Positions 35,864-44,276 of a stretch of 64,000 nucleotides of DNA are shown here, in pieces. This DNA is from Bin5 sp965218625 (GTDB taxonomy: Bacteria > Chloroflexota > Anaerolineae > Caldilineales > Caldilineaceae). Numbering within the stretch: the first letter of the stretch is position 1; each line of letters starts with the position of its first letter. A program made the position numbers and the translations under genes. Location of the stretch: positions 62,001 to 126,000 of the forward strand of contig CBDCLG010000020.1 of NCBI GenBank assembly GCA_965218625.1, written 5' to 3'. The notes under the pieces are model-generated. The model did not search any database and was not told where the DNA came from. It saw only the letters and a program-made list of their open reading frames with translations.

Positions 35864-37267
35864 CTATCCTCTCGCCGCCATCGCCTGGCCCGGGTCGAGC
35901 GCGAATGGCTGTAACATCGCTGCCATGTTGGAGAATGGCAGTACTTCCGGCTTGAGCCGGATGCCCAACGCCTCCTGCATGAACGCCCGGCGCGCCTGCA
36001 CCCGCTGCCAGAGCTCCGGATAGCCGGCGGCAAGCTGATCTCGCAACGGTTCGCCGGCCAGCGCGATCGTGTCCTCCGCATTGGTCGTGTGCAGATGCGG
36101 AGCAACAACGGGAATGATGTCGCACTGGATCAACATGCCTGACCGCAGACACAGTTCGGATCCGGCGTAAATCGGCGAGTCCACCCACTCATCGAGGTGG
36201 ATCAAGTGGCCGGGGTTGAGCGCAATCCCGATCTCGTGCCCCGCCAGCGCATCCTCGACCACCGCCTGCATGGCAGCGCCCGTCACACCGATGCCGATCT
36301 CCCCGTACCAGGCGGCAACCGCGCCAAAATATGGCTGCACAAGGCGCTCGACGTAGGCCGCGCTCTCGGACGGCAACTCCGAAGCGTCTGATACCACAAA
36401 GCCGCCGCGCGCGGTCAACCCGCCGCGCAGCCCGAACGCCACAAAGAAAGGATCCCCGCGTTCGATCATGCGGCTGGTGGGGCTCGAAAGCCCCAGCCGC
36501 GCGCGCGGGCCCGACGAGAGCATAAGATGCGCCGAGAGCGGCAGGCCGTTCAGCTTCAAGCTGTGGGCCGCATCCAATTCGGTCATCCCGGGCCGCAACT
36601 GCTCGATCAGATCGCGCACCGACTGCGAGCAGTGCGCCGCGGCAAACTCAAAAGCCGCAAGCTGGTCGGCGCTGTTCAGGCTGCGCAGACCGTCGGCCGG
36701 GTTCATGAAGATCGACGTCGCGTTGGTCACCAGTCGGGCGTCGCCCGTCAGCGCGCGCAGCGTGTCAACGAGAAACGCCGGCCCCTCCAGCCAGTGCGCC
36801 GGGTCATCGCTTTCGATCGCGGTGGCATACTTCCAGCCCACCATTCCAACCCGCTGGCCGCGCCCGATCCCGCACGCCCGCAGGACCGGTTCCAGCCTCG
36901 GGCTGTCGCCGCGCTTCTGCCCCGGCAGGCTGAACCCCTGGTAAAGCCGCCGCTCGACGTCGACCTGCACGAGTTCAGCGTAGGTCAGCCCCTCGTTTCC
37001 TAAGAGCAGGTCAGGCCGGCCCCCCTCGCTGTTGATAACCAGGAGCGCCTCTTCAAAACGGGGATCGTGATCGGTAAGGTAGGCAAGGTTGGCAAAATGC
37101 TCGCGATCGCCGTAGACGAGCAAAATGTCGAGCCCAGCCTGGACCGCCCGCGCCCGCGCCATCTCGATCCGAGCCTCGTACTCGGCCCGACCTACCGTCG
37201 GCTGGCTGCGCGGCAGACCGAAGTCGGGCGGCGAGACTGCGGCGAGCCTGATACGGTCAAGGGACAT
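35864..37267 (-). CDS. M24-fold (creatinase/prolidase-like) protein, probably not a metallopeptidase
   Basis: 467 residues. N-terminal creatinase-like domain (GLDILLVYGDREHFANLAYLT) and C-terminal pita-bread domain. The two bridging Asp positions are lost: the expected DxG reads FVAFGLRGG and the next Asp region reads ARGGF. His (NPGHLIHLDE) and the last Glu (NAEDTIAL) remain, and the fourth ligand is Asp (IQCDII). It could be a pseudoenzyme, or use the fold without two metals as creatinase does. ATG 37267 has GGAGAT upstream. Lies next to an M20 peptidase in the same operon. Confidence 0.78.
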   Translation of the reverse strand: MSLDRIRLAAVSPPDFGLPRSQPTVGRAEYEARIEMARARAVQAGLDILLVYGDREHFANLAYLTDHDPRFEEALLVINSEGGRPDLLLGNEGLTYAELVQVDVERRLYQGFSLPGQKRGDSPRLEPVLRACGIGRGQRVGMVGWKYATAIESDDPAHWLEGPAFLVDTLRALTGDARLVTNATSIFMNPADGLRSLNSADQLAAFEFAAAHCSQSVRDLIEQLRPGMTELDAAHSLKLNGLPLSAHLMLSSGPRARLGLSSPTSRMIERGDPFFVAFGLRGGLTARGGFVVSDASELPSESAAYVERLVQPYFGAVAAWYGEIGIGVTGAAMQAVVEDALAGHEIGIALNPGHLIHLDEWVDSPIYAGSELCLRSGMLIQCDIIPVVAPHLHTTNAEDTIALAGEPLRDQLAAGYPELWQRVQARRAFMQEALGIRLKPEVLPFSNMAAMLQPFALDPGQAMAARG

Positions 37268-37295
37268 GGCAAATCTCCTCAAAAGCTCCCTATAT

Positions 37296-38477
37296 TCAAT
37301 CTGAGCGCCGGCCGCAGGAAGCCGCCAGGCCGGCGATCAGCACTGTCCGGGGCGCCACTGTGCTCAGATCGAGGTACTCATCACGCGTGTGATAGAGTGC
37401 GCCGAACGGGGCCAGCCCACACAGCGTCGGCGTCCCCGCGACCGCGCTGTAGCAGCCGTCCGAAGTGCCTCCGCAGAACGTGTCCTTGAGTTCGAAACCG
37501 AGCAGGCGTCCGATCGACAGCGCCGTCTCTACCAGCCGCGGCGACTGTGGCCCGCGCTCCATCGGTGGATGCGACATGCCGCCGCGCAGCGCCGCCGAGG
37601 TACCGGCCACCCAGACACGTTCCGCAACCGCGCGAAAGTGGGCGTCCACCAGCTCTGCTTCCGCCACCGTTTCGACCCGCACGTCGATCTGCGCGCGGGC
37701 GTAGTCCGGCACGATATTGGGACGCTGACCTCCTTCAATTGTAGAAACGCTGACCGTCAGCACCTCGCTTTCGCCGCCGATCTCCTGGCAAGCGTTCAAC
37801 TTGAGACACAACTCGGCGATGGCGTTATGCCCCTTCTCCGGCTCGACACCGGCATGGGCGTTCTTGCCGTTCACGCGCAAATCGTAGTACATCAGCCCGG
37901 CGCGCTGGCTGATGATCTCATCCGGGTTGGACGGCGCCTCCAGGATTAAAGCCGCGTCCCTGCCCTGCGCCAGCGCCCGAATGACCTCCTTCGAAAAGGG
38001 CGAGCCGACCTCCTCATCGCCGTTGCAGAGCAGGGTTATTTCAGCGAAATCGTCGTATCCAATCGCCTGCAAAGCCTTGAGGGCGTAATATCCGGCCAGG
38101 CTGCCGCTGGCATTGTCAACCACCCCCGGACCCATCGCCCGCGTGCCCTCGATCCGCAACGGCCAGCCGGCCACCGTCTGCGCAGGCCAGACCGTGTCGA
38201 GATGGGCAACGAGCAGAGCGCGCCCCTGTCCCCGCCCGGTCAACGAGCCGGCAACCGCCATGCCGTAATCGTCACTCGGGTAGGTCGCCGTCTCGCAGCC
38301 CAGGTCACCCAACTTGCCGAGCATCCAATCGGCCGCTGCGTCAACCCCCGCCTTATGTTCCGAACCGCGGTCACGCGCCACCAGCCAGGCAAGGTCCGAC
38401 TGGAATTCGGGCATCCATCCCGCAAGCGTACGTTCGAGGCGGCCTATCAAGTCAGCGTCAACGAGTACCGGCGTCAT
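37296..38477 (-). CDS. M20-family metallopeptidase (carboxypeptidase G2/ArgE-like)
   Basis: 393 residues. Zinc-ligand motifs: LLVAHLDTVW (His, Asp), GPGVVDNASG (bridging Asp), CNGDEEVGSP (Glu-Glu, catalytic base and ligand) and a late His in YHTRDEYLD. The dimerisation domain (KNAHAGVEPEKGHNA) lies between. Removes an amino acid or acyl group from a peptide or amide; substrate unknown. It starts 19 bp downstream of the permease gene, and GGGGAG precedes the ATG. Confidence 0.9.
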   Translation of the reverse strand: MTPVLVDADLIGRLERTLAGWMPEFQSDLAWLVARDRGSEHKAGVDAAADWMLGKLGDLGCETATYPSDDYGMAVAGSLTGRGQGRALLVAHLDTVWPAQTVAGWPLRIEGTRAMGPGVVDNASGSLAGYYALKALQAIGYDDFAEITLLCNGDEEVGSPFSKEVIRALAQGRDAALILEAPSNPDEIISQRAGLMYYDLRVNGKNAHAGVEPEKGHNAIAELCLKLNACQEIGGESEVLTVSVSTIEGGQRPNIVPDYARAQIDVRVETVAEAELVDAHFRAVAERVWVAGTSAALRGGMSHPPMERGPQSPRLVETALSIGRLLGFELKDTFCGGTSDGCYSAVAGTPTLCGLAPFGALYHTRDEYLDLSTVAPRTVLIAGLAASCGRRSD

Positions 38478-38496
38478 CTCCCCTCCGTGCCCTCCT

Positions 38497-39309
38497 TCAC
38501 TTGACCGCTCCGCTCGTCATCCCCTGCACAACGTAGCGCTGGAACACGATGAAGATCAACGCCAGGGGCAGGCTCGTGACCGTCGAAAGGGCCATGATCG
38601 AATTCCAATCGCGGGCGACATAGCCGAAAAACTTGGCCAGCGCGATCGTGAGCGGCTGCGTATCCGGTGTGTCGGTCAGGATGATGGCCAGAATATACTC
38701 GTTCCATGCAGCGATAAAGACAAAGGTACCGATGCCGACAATCCCGGGCACCGAAATCGGTACGAGCACTCTCCAGACCGCCTGCAGGCGCGAACAGCCG
38801 TCGATCATCGCAGCCTCCTCCAGCTCAACCGGGATCGAGTCAATATATCCCTTCAACAGCCAGATCGCGATCGGCATCGTAAAGGCCGCGTTGACCATCA
38901 CAAGCCCGGGAATCGTGTCGCGCACGCCAAAGGCAGCCGCGAGGCGAAAATATGGGATGATCAGCAGAATGCGCGGGATCATCAGGATGCCAAGAATGCC
39001 GAGCAGCATCACCCTGCCGCCGCGCAGCCGAAAACGCGAGAAAGCGTAGGCAGCCAGATAGCCGAGACCGACGCTGACTAGCAGGGACGAAAACGCAAGA
39101 ACTGTGCTGTTGCGAAAGTGGAGCTGGTTCTCGGCGTCCAGCACGACATTGGCAAAATGCTCATGCGTGACCTGCTGCGGAATCAGCTTGGGGGGATAGG
39201 CCAGGATCTCCGTGATCGGTCGTACCGCCGCGTTGACCATCAGCACAATCGGCGCCAGGATGATGGCGGCGCCCACCATCGTGACGGCGGCGATCACAAG
39301 CTGCTTCAT
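38497..39309 (-). CDS. Carbohydrate-type ABC permease (MalG/UgpE type)
   Basis: 270 residues, six predicted helices. The EAA loop (EEAAMIDGCSRLQAVWRVLVP) and AWNEYILAIILTD are typical of the MalG branch. ATG 39309 used; an upstream frame would overlap the MalF-type gene by 59 bases. Partner of the next permease. No ATPase is encoded in this cluster, so an MsmK-type ATPase elsewhere in the genome probably drives it. Confidence 0.9.
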   Translation of the reverse strand: MKQLVIAAVTMVGAAIILAPIVLMVNAAVRPITEILAYPPKLIPQQVTHEHFANVVLDAENQLHFRNSTVLAFSSLLVSVGLGYLAAYAFSRFRLRGGRVMLLGILGILMIPRILLIIPYFRLAAAFGVRDTIPGLVMVNAAFTMPIAIWLLKGYIDSIPVELEEAAMIDGCSRLQAVWRVLVPISVPGIVGIGTFVFIAAWNEYILAIILTDTPDTQPLTIALAKFFGYVARDWNSIMALSTVTSLPLALIFIVFQRYVVQGMTSGAVK

Positions 39310-39334
39310 TGTAATTCTCGACCCACCGCCCAGT

Positions 39335-40312
39335 CTAAAAGCTTGTTTCGCCACTCTCTCCCCCGCGCGAAAGCATTTTGACGTAAACGACAATGAGAAC
39401 GAGCAGGGTCAACAACATCAATGTACTCACAGCCGAGCCGTAGCCAAGGTTGCCGTCGAGCATGCCGGTCTTGTAGACGTAGTAGGTGATCGTCTCGGTC
39501 CGTCTGAGGGGGCCGCCGCGAGTCAACAGCTGCACCAAATCCAGCTGGCCGACTGTAAAGATGAAATCGATCGTGGTGACCGCGAGCAGAATGGTGCGCA
39601 GCTGCGGCAGGGTAACGTGCCGAAATCGTTTCAGCGCGTTGGCTCCGTCCACTTTGGCCGCCTCGTACAGCTCAGGGGGAATCGCCTGCAGGCCCCCCAA
39701 AATGATGATCATGAAAAATGGGTACGACAACCAGGTGTTGATGGCCACCAGGGACGACATCGCCAGGCGCGGGCTGCCGGCCAGGAAGGGAATCGGCGCC
39801 GATTGGCCCAGAATCCCCACCACCACGTAGTTGACCGGGCCGGTCTGATGCAACAGCAATGCCCACATCAGCGCCGAGGCCGGCGTCGAAAAGACCCAGG
39901 GCAGGATCAAGAGCCCGCGCATGAAGTTGCGCAGACCGGTGCTGAACCAGGTCTCGTTCAGAAGCAGGGCAAATCCAAGTCCGACCAGAAGGTGCAGCAC
40001 CAACGCCGGAACCGTGAACGCGACCACTGCCCGCACGCTGTTCCAAAACCACTTGTCGTCCAGCGCTTCCCGGTAATGCTCCAGGCCGACAAATATCCAC
40101 TCGCCCGCCTTGAGGTCGGTGAAGCTCATCTGCACTGTGCGCGTCAGCGGGTAAACTGTGAGCAGGATCAGAAACAGCAGCGCCGGCGCCACAAGTAAGT
40201 AGCCCGTCAACTCACGGCGGATTCTCAGCCACTGCAAGCGGCGGCGGCCGCGACTGTCGTTTGCGCCGCTGGCCGGTGGGTTGGCGACCGCGGGACCACT
40301 CTCTTGGGGCAT
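39335..40312 (-). CDS. Carbohydrate-type ABC permease (MalF/UgpA type)
   Basis: 325 residues. A hydrophilic N-terminus is followed by six helices, with the EAA loop YEAAKVDGANALKRFRHVTLP. The ribosome-binding site AGGAG lies inside a perfect 14-bp palindrome (40317-40330), so its accessibility may be controlled. Preceded by a GC-rich hairpin after the binding-protein gene. Confidence 0.91.
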   Translation of the reverse strand: MPQESGPAVANPPASGANDSRGRRRLQWLRIRRELTGYLLVAPALLFLILLTVYPLTRTVQMSFTDLKAGEWIFVGLEHYREALDDKWFWNSVRAVVAFTVPALVLHLLVGLGFALLLNETWFSTGLRNFMRGLLILPWVFSTPASALMWALLLHQTGPVNYVVVGILGQSAPIPFLAGSPRLAMSSLVAINTWLSYPFFMIIILGGLQAIPPELYEAAKVDGANALKRFRHVTLPQLRTILLAVTTIDFIFTVGQLDLVQLLTRGGPLRRTETITYYVYKTGMLDGNLGYGSAVSTLMLLTLLVLIVVYVKMLSRGGESGETSF

Positions 40313-40316
40313 TTCG

Positions 40317-40330
40317 CTCCTCGCGAGGAG
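40317..40330 (-). promoter_or_regulatory. Palindrome covering the ribosome-binding site of the MalF-type gene
   Basis: CTCCTCGCGAGGAG, four bases before the start codon at 40312 on the minus strand. The AGGAG that should pair with 16S rRNA can fold back on CTCCT. It could also be an operator. Confidence 0.5.
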
Positions 40331-40340
40331 ACTACTCGAA

Positions 40341-40380
40341 CCGCGCCCCGTGGACGAATACTGGCGCTCACGGGGCGCGG
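40341..40380 (-). terminator. Perfect 12-bp GC hairpin between binding-protein and permease genes
   Basis: CCGCGCCCCGTG pairs with CACGGGGCGCGG across a 16-nt loop. No U-tract follows on the minus strand; it probably protects the binding-protein mRNA 3' end or partly stops transcription. Confidence 0.55.
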
Positions 40381-40414
40381 CGAACTTACAGCGCAGGAAA
40401 ACCAGGTAGAATGC

Positions 40415-41725
40415 TTAGCGCCCAGCGTCAATCTCTTCCTGCCAGATTTCAGCCATCTCCTTCAACGCCGATTCGGGGTCGTTCTCATCCAGCATAACCT
40501 CGTGAAATGCGACCAAAACCGCATCCACCAGCTTCTCCATGTTGGGCAGCACCGGCTGCTGGATATTGTACTCAGGGTCCTGCGCAAACAGGTCGGGCAC
40601 CTCGCGCATGACCGGATTGTCGCTCTCCCTGAGCGACGCCATCACCGCCTTCGTGGGCACAGGCGCGCCCATAATCTCGTCGGTCAAGCGGCTCGCGATC
40701 TCGTCGGAATAGAGGAACTTCATGAACTCCCACGCCTCATCCTTATTCTCCGACATGGCGCTCATGGCGATGCCGGTGACGTTCCAGACGATGCCGCCGG
40801 TCTCGTCGCGCCAGGGGGGCGCATAAGCGATATTGATGTCGGGGTTGAGGGCCTTGAGGTAGGTGGCCGTGAAGGGGCCGTCGGTGAACATCCCCAGCCG
40901 GCCGGCCGCCATCAGCTCCATGATGCCAGGCCAAGGCATCGTCAAGGAGTCAGGCGAAATCAGGTCATCGTCCCAGAACTCCTTCCACCAGCGGATTGTC
41001 TCCAGCCCTTCGGGCGAGTCAAACGCGACATTGCCCTCCTCATCGAAAAGCCGACCGCCCAACTGGGCGAGGCGGTAGAGGAACATGCGCGTCGTCAGCA
41101 CTTCGGCAAAGGACATCGTAGCCATGTAACCGTAGATGCCCTGTTCCTCGTCGCGCAGCGCCTCGGCCGCGGTGCGGAATTCGTCCCAACTGGTCGGCGG
41201 CTCCAGGCCTTTCTCGGCGAAGAGATCGACGTTGTACAGCAGGTGGAACGGGAAAATGTAGATCCCCAACGCCCGCGTTACGTCCTGGAACTTCATCGAC
41301 GCCTCAGGCGCGAGGCTGTCGGCAAAGTCGGGCTCGGCCTCAAGCCACGGATTGAGGTCCTCCAGATAGCCGATGTCGACCAGACTGGCGATATACTCAG
41401 GCCCCATCGGCAGCACGTCAAACGACGAGTCGTTTGCCAGCGCCGCGGCTCTCATCTTCGCACCCGACTCGGTATAGGGCACATGGCTCAACGAAACCTT
41501 GATGTTGGGGTTGGCCGCCTCAAACTCAGAGATGATGTCGGCCCAAATCGGGGCCTGCCATTCTTCGCCCCAGACATGGAGAAAAGTGATCTCCACAACC
41601 TCGGGCGCCGCCTCGGAATCGCCTGTGGCGGCGGGAGCCTGGGCAGGCGCCGGCGCGCAGCCCGATGCAAAGACCGTCAATACCAGCAGAGCTACCAGGA
41701 ATCGATACAAAAAGTCCTTACGCAT
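40415..41725 (-). CDS. ABC transporter sugar-binding lipoprotein, family 1
   Basis: 436 residues. Lipobox VFASGCAPA (Cys near 23), then the SBP_bac_1 fold: VVEITFLHVWGEEWQ, FEAANPNIKVSLSHVPY and, in the C-lobe, AAGRLGMFTDGPFTATYLK. AAGGAGG precedes the ATG. Delivers a carbohydrate-like ligand to the two permeases downstream. Confidence 0.92.
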   Translation of the reverse strand: MRKDFLYRFLVALLVLTVFASGCAPAPAQAPAATGDSEAAPEVVEITFLHVWGEEWQAPIWADIISEFEAANPNIKVSLSHVPYTESGAKMRAAALANDSSFDVLPMGPEYIASLVDIGYLEDLNPWLEAEPDFADSLAPEASMKFQDVTRALGIYIFPFHLLYNVDLFAEKGLEPPTSWDEFRTAAEALRDEEQGIYGYMATMSFAEVLTTRMFLYRLAQLGGRLFDEEGNVAFDSPEGLETIRWWKEFWDDDLISPDSLTMPWPGIMELMAAGRLGMFTDGPFTATYLKALNPDINIAYAPPWRDETGGIVWNVTGIAMSAMSENKDEAWEFMKFLYSDEIASRLTDEIMGAPVPTKAVMASLRESDNPVMREVPDLFAQDPEYNIQQPVLPNMEKLVDAVLVAFHEVMLDENDPESALKEMAEIWQEEIDAGR

Positions 41726-41890
41726 TTTTGCCTCCTTGGCCGTGCCAGATTCTGCTGAGGAATTCTTCTCGCCTCAAACCTATGCCGCAACCATCAAACA
41801 GTTCTGTGCCCGAATCCTTTTGCGTGATCACCCCCTTTTTGGTCCTGGCCTCAGGATGCCTCGAATGTCAGAGCGCGGCGCCGCTAGCGT

Positions 41891-43165
41891 CTACTGGACG
41901 CCCGCACTGCGCCTGTCAACCACTGTTTCTCCGCCCTGCATCACAAACTCGACGCGCTGCAAGGCGGTGATATCCTGCAACGGATCGCCGGTAAACGCGA
42001 TCAGATCGGCCCACTTGCCCGGCTCGACCGTGCCGATAACGTGGTCCATGCTCATTGCCTCAGCGCTGATGCGCGTGCCGGCGACGATCGCCTGCATCGG
42101 GTCCATGCCCCACGCCACCGCCATCTCGAACTCCTTCGCCGCCAGCTCTTGCGGGTGCGTGGGATGGCCGATCAGATCGGTGCCCAGCGCGTAGCGGACG
42201 CCCGCGGCCAGACCCTTCTCGAAATCAGCCTGCATCGCTTCAATGTGCCGCCGGAAGAGCTTGCGCGCCCAATCGGGATAGTCGAACCTCTGCGCGCCCT
42301 GCACGTGGTAGTACAGCTGACAAATCGTGCTTACCACCATCATGTTCCTGTCGACCAGCATGCGGCGCGTCTCATCGTTGATGCCGTAGCCGTGCTCGAT
42401 CGTGTCGACATCGGTCTGCAATGCCAGGCGCACCGCGTCATCGCCGATACAATGCGCGCTGACCTTGAGCTTGTTGCGGTGCGCCTCCCCCGCCAGCGCC
42501 TGCATCTCCTCCAGACTGTAGGACGCGATCTGGTCATGCGGGTCCTCGCCCCACGCCTGGTAGTTGTCCCCGGTCACGCCGGAGCGGGAGAGACCGACCT
42601 TGATAACGTCGGCGCCCTGCCGGATGCGCCGCCGCACCATATCGCGCACGCCGTCGACCCCGTCGGCCAGCAGATCGTCGGTTTTGACAAAGTCGAGCGG
42701 GACGCTGAGATGGTCGAAGGTGCCCGCGGTCGAAGAGATGAAGTGGCCCGCCGCGACCATGCGCGGGCCGGGCACGTGTCCGTCGTTGATCGCATTCCGC
42801 AGCGAGGGCCCGATGTGCCCCGAGCCCAGGCAGCGCGCCGCGGTGATGCCGGCTTCAAGCATTCTCTTTGCCTCACCCGCGACCCGCAGCGCGCGATAGA
42901 CCCGGGTATCGCCCGGCAGCCCGCCAAACGGCCTGTCGGTCCCATGTCCGAAAAAGTGCACATGCGCGTCCACGATCCCGGGCATGAGCGTGCGCTCGCC
43001 AAGATCGATCACGTCGGCGCCCGGAGGCGCCTCAATCTCGTCGCGGTGTCCGACTTCTCGGATGACACCGTCGGCGATGAGAACAGCTGCTTCCTCGCGC
43101 GCGGGCGCGCCGCTCCCATCGATCAGATGCCTGGCCCGCAACAGGCTAAACTGCTGGTCCGCCAT
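41891..43165 (-). CDS. Metal-dependent amidohydrolase (imidazolonepropionase-like)
   Basis: 424 residues, composite beta-sandwich plus TIM barrel. Metal ligands: HxH in VDAHVHFFGHG, Lys in DVIKVGLSRSG, His in SAHCIGDDA, His in EHGYGIND and Asp in ALGTDLIGHP. The family includes imidazolonepropionase, prolidase-like and atrazine-type hydrolases; the substrate is open. AAGGAGGG precedes the ATG. It is upstream of the sugar-type binding protein and just downstream of the truncated permease, so it once followed a further transporter. Confidence 0.88.
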   Translation of the reverse strand: MADQQFSLLRARHLIDGSGAPAREEAAVLIADGVIREVGHRDEIEAPPGADVIDLGERTLMPGIVDAHVHFFGHGTDRPFGGLPGDTRVYRALRVAGEAKRMLEAGITAARCLGSGHIGPSLRNAINDGHVPGPRMVAAGHFISSTAGTFDHLSVPLDFVKTDDLLADGVDGVRDMVRRRIRQGADVIKVGLSRSGVTGDNYQAWGEDPHDQIASYSLEEMQALAGEAHRNKLKVSAHCIGDDAVRLALQTDVDTIEHGYGINDETRRMLVDRNMMVVSTICQLYYHVQGAQRFDYPDWARKLFRRHIEAMQADFEKGLAAGVRYALGTDLIGHPTHPQELAAKEFEMAVAWGMDPMQAIVAGTRISAEAMSMDHVIGTVEPGKWADLIAFTGDPLQDITALQRVEFVMQGGETVVDRRSAGVQ

Positions 43166-43193
43166 TGGATTACCCTCCTTGGCAGACCGCGCC

Positions 43194-43422
43194 CTACTCC
43201 TTGAGCGCGCCCGCCGTCATTCCCTCAATGACCCACCGCTGCAGAAACACGAAAATGACGATCAACGGAATTGTAGCCATCGTGTTCAGCGCCATGATCG
43301 CGTTCCAATCCCGGTTGGCCTGGGTGAAGAAGTTGCCAATCGCCACCGTCATCGGCATCAGTTCGTGTCCGTTACGAAGGATCGTCGCGAAGACAAAGTC
43401 GTTCCATGCATATAGGAAAGCA
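43194..43422 (-). pseudogene. Truncated ABC permease (MalG type), C-terminal remnant only
   Basis: The last about 76 codons of a MalG-type permease remain: AFLYAWNDFVFATIL, then NFFTQANRDWNAIMAL and the typical end VIEGMTAGALKE. Upstream sequence switches abruptly into the terminal repeat of the mobile element at 43423. The missing N-terminal two thirds is not found on the other side of the element, where an unrelated gene end lies. So the insertion was accompanied by a deletion. Confidence 0.85.
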
Positions 43423-43447
43423 ATTATAAGTTTGGGGCTTGAAAAGG
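43423..43447 (+). repeat. Left terminal inverted repeat
   Basis: Matches the right end over 25 positions with about three mismatches. It directly abuts the truncated permease. The G-rich inner edge also supplies the ribosome-binding site of the first passenger gene. Confidence 0.85.
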
Positions 43448-43455
43448 GGGAGGAG

Positions 43456-43629
43456 ATGGGGATAAGAAAGGCTGCAAACGCAGTGGTGGATGTCTCGGAT
43501 AGGTTGGTAAAGGCATTCTTTATGGCTATAGGTGGATACCAGCTCATGGACTGGTTTGTACCTGAACAACTTGAGTTGTGGTTGGGGCCTTGGATCAAAT
43601 TAGTCAAGTCTATTTTGGCTTTAGGATGA
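43456..43629 (+). CDS. Passenger gene: small membrane protein (57 aa)
   Basis: 57 residues: a short amphipathic start (MGIRKAANAVVDVSD), then a hydrophobic stretch around AFFMAIGGYQLMDW and a second one near WLGPWIKLVKSILAL. The sequence GGGGGAGGAG lies immediately upstream, somewhat close to the ATG. Its stop overlaps the next start by four bases, which supports real translation. No family recognised; immediately inside the left end of the element. Confidence 0.55.
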   Translation: MGIRKAANAVVDVSDRLVKAFFMAIGGYQLMDWFVPEQLELWLGPWIKLVKSILALG

Positions 43630-43763
43630 AGAAAGTCAATGTTGCTGAAATAGAGAGTCCGAACATTACAGACAATGATGAGGGGATTTCCTTGCCGTCT
43701 ATGGCTATGCTGACCATTCCGATAGTTATGATGGGAAGAACCAGACCTAAAGTGCTTCCCTAA
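43626..43763 (+). CDS. Passenger gene: 45-aa protein
   Basis: ATG overlaps the preceding stop (ATGA), a typical coupled arrangement. 45 residues with an acidic first half (VAEIESPNITDNDEG) and a hydrophobic middle (SMAMLTIPIVMM). No family recognised. Evidence rests mainly on the overlap. Confidence 0.4.
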   Translation: MKKVNVAEIESPNITDNDEGISLPSMAMLTIPIVMMGRTRPKVLP

Positions 43764-43852
43764 TGGAACCAAGAATTTCTTCCCGACGAGCGTGCGGTTG
43801 AAATGCCCGTGAATCCAATATGCCCCCTTTCCGAGAAGTCGGGGTTTCAAAA

Positions 43853-43873
43853 GGGATCTACTTTAGTAGTCCC
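43853..43873 (-). terminator. Hairpin overlapping the stop of the 43858 gene
   Basis: GGGA-CTACT pairs with AGTAG-TCCC with one bulged base. Read on the minus strand it is followed by TTTTGAAAC, a weak U-tract. Supports the small minus-strand gene being expressed. Confidence 0.42.
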
Positions 43874-44013
43874 CCTCTTGAAGAAATATCTACTTTGAGC
43901 CACCGTTTGGCTGCCTTTTGGACTAGGCCCAAACCGAGCAAGAGTATGATGCCATGAATGACTGGTTGATACCCTTTTGCTTCAGAAATGATGGCTACAA
44001 GTGCATCTTCCAT
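43858..44013 (-). CDS. Passenger gene: small single-helix membrane protein
   Basis: 51 residues from ATG 44013 (63 from a TTG at 44049). One membrane helix (VIHGIILLLGLGLV) followed by a basic end (QKAAKRWLKVD). No family recognised. No good ribosome-binding site is seen for either start, but a terminator-like hairpin ends the gene. It runs against the two genes on its left. Confidence 0.45.
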   Translation of the reverse strand: MEDALVAIISEAKGYQPVIHGIILLLGLGLVQKAAKRWLKVDISSRGGLLK

Positions 44014-44205
44014 GTGACGGGTGTTTCTCTGGAGCAGATTTGGAACCAATTGAGTTGGATGGCAATTGGTAACTTGGAGTTTGGCATCAACTGTTGTGTT
44101 TTTGCTAACGTTATGCTAACTCCTGCCATGTATATAATTGAGTGTACCACAGAAATGCCATGTCGGTTTCTAGCTGGAGGAGACGGGTGGGGCGTGGATT
44201 GCGTC

Positions 44206-44276
44206 CCCTTGGTGGGAACCAGCGTATGCCATTGCTGTTGTAGCGGCCATTCGCCTTTGCCTTCAAGGGGGCACCT
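44206..44276 (+). promoter_or_regulatory. Leader hairpin covering the ribosome-binding site of the zinc-ribbon gene
   Basis: CCTTGGTGGGAACCA at 44207-44221 and CAAGGGGGCACC at about 44261-44272 can pair (CCCCTTG with CAAGGGG), hiding the GGGGG that precedes the TTG start. The same two blocks recur before the passenger gene at 55706. The rest of 44050-44206 shows no gene. Confidence 0.45.
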
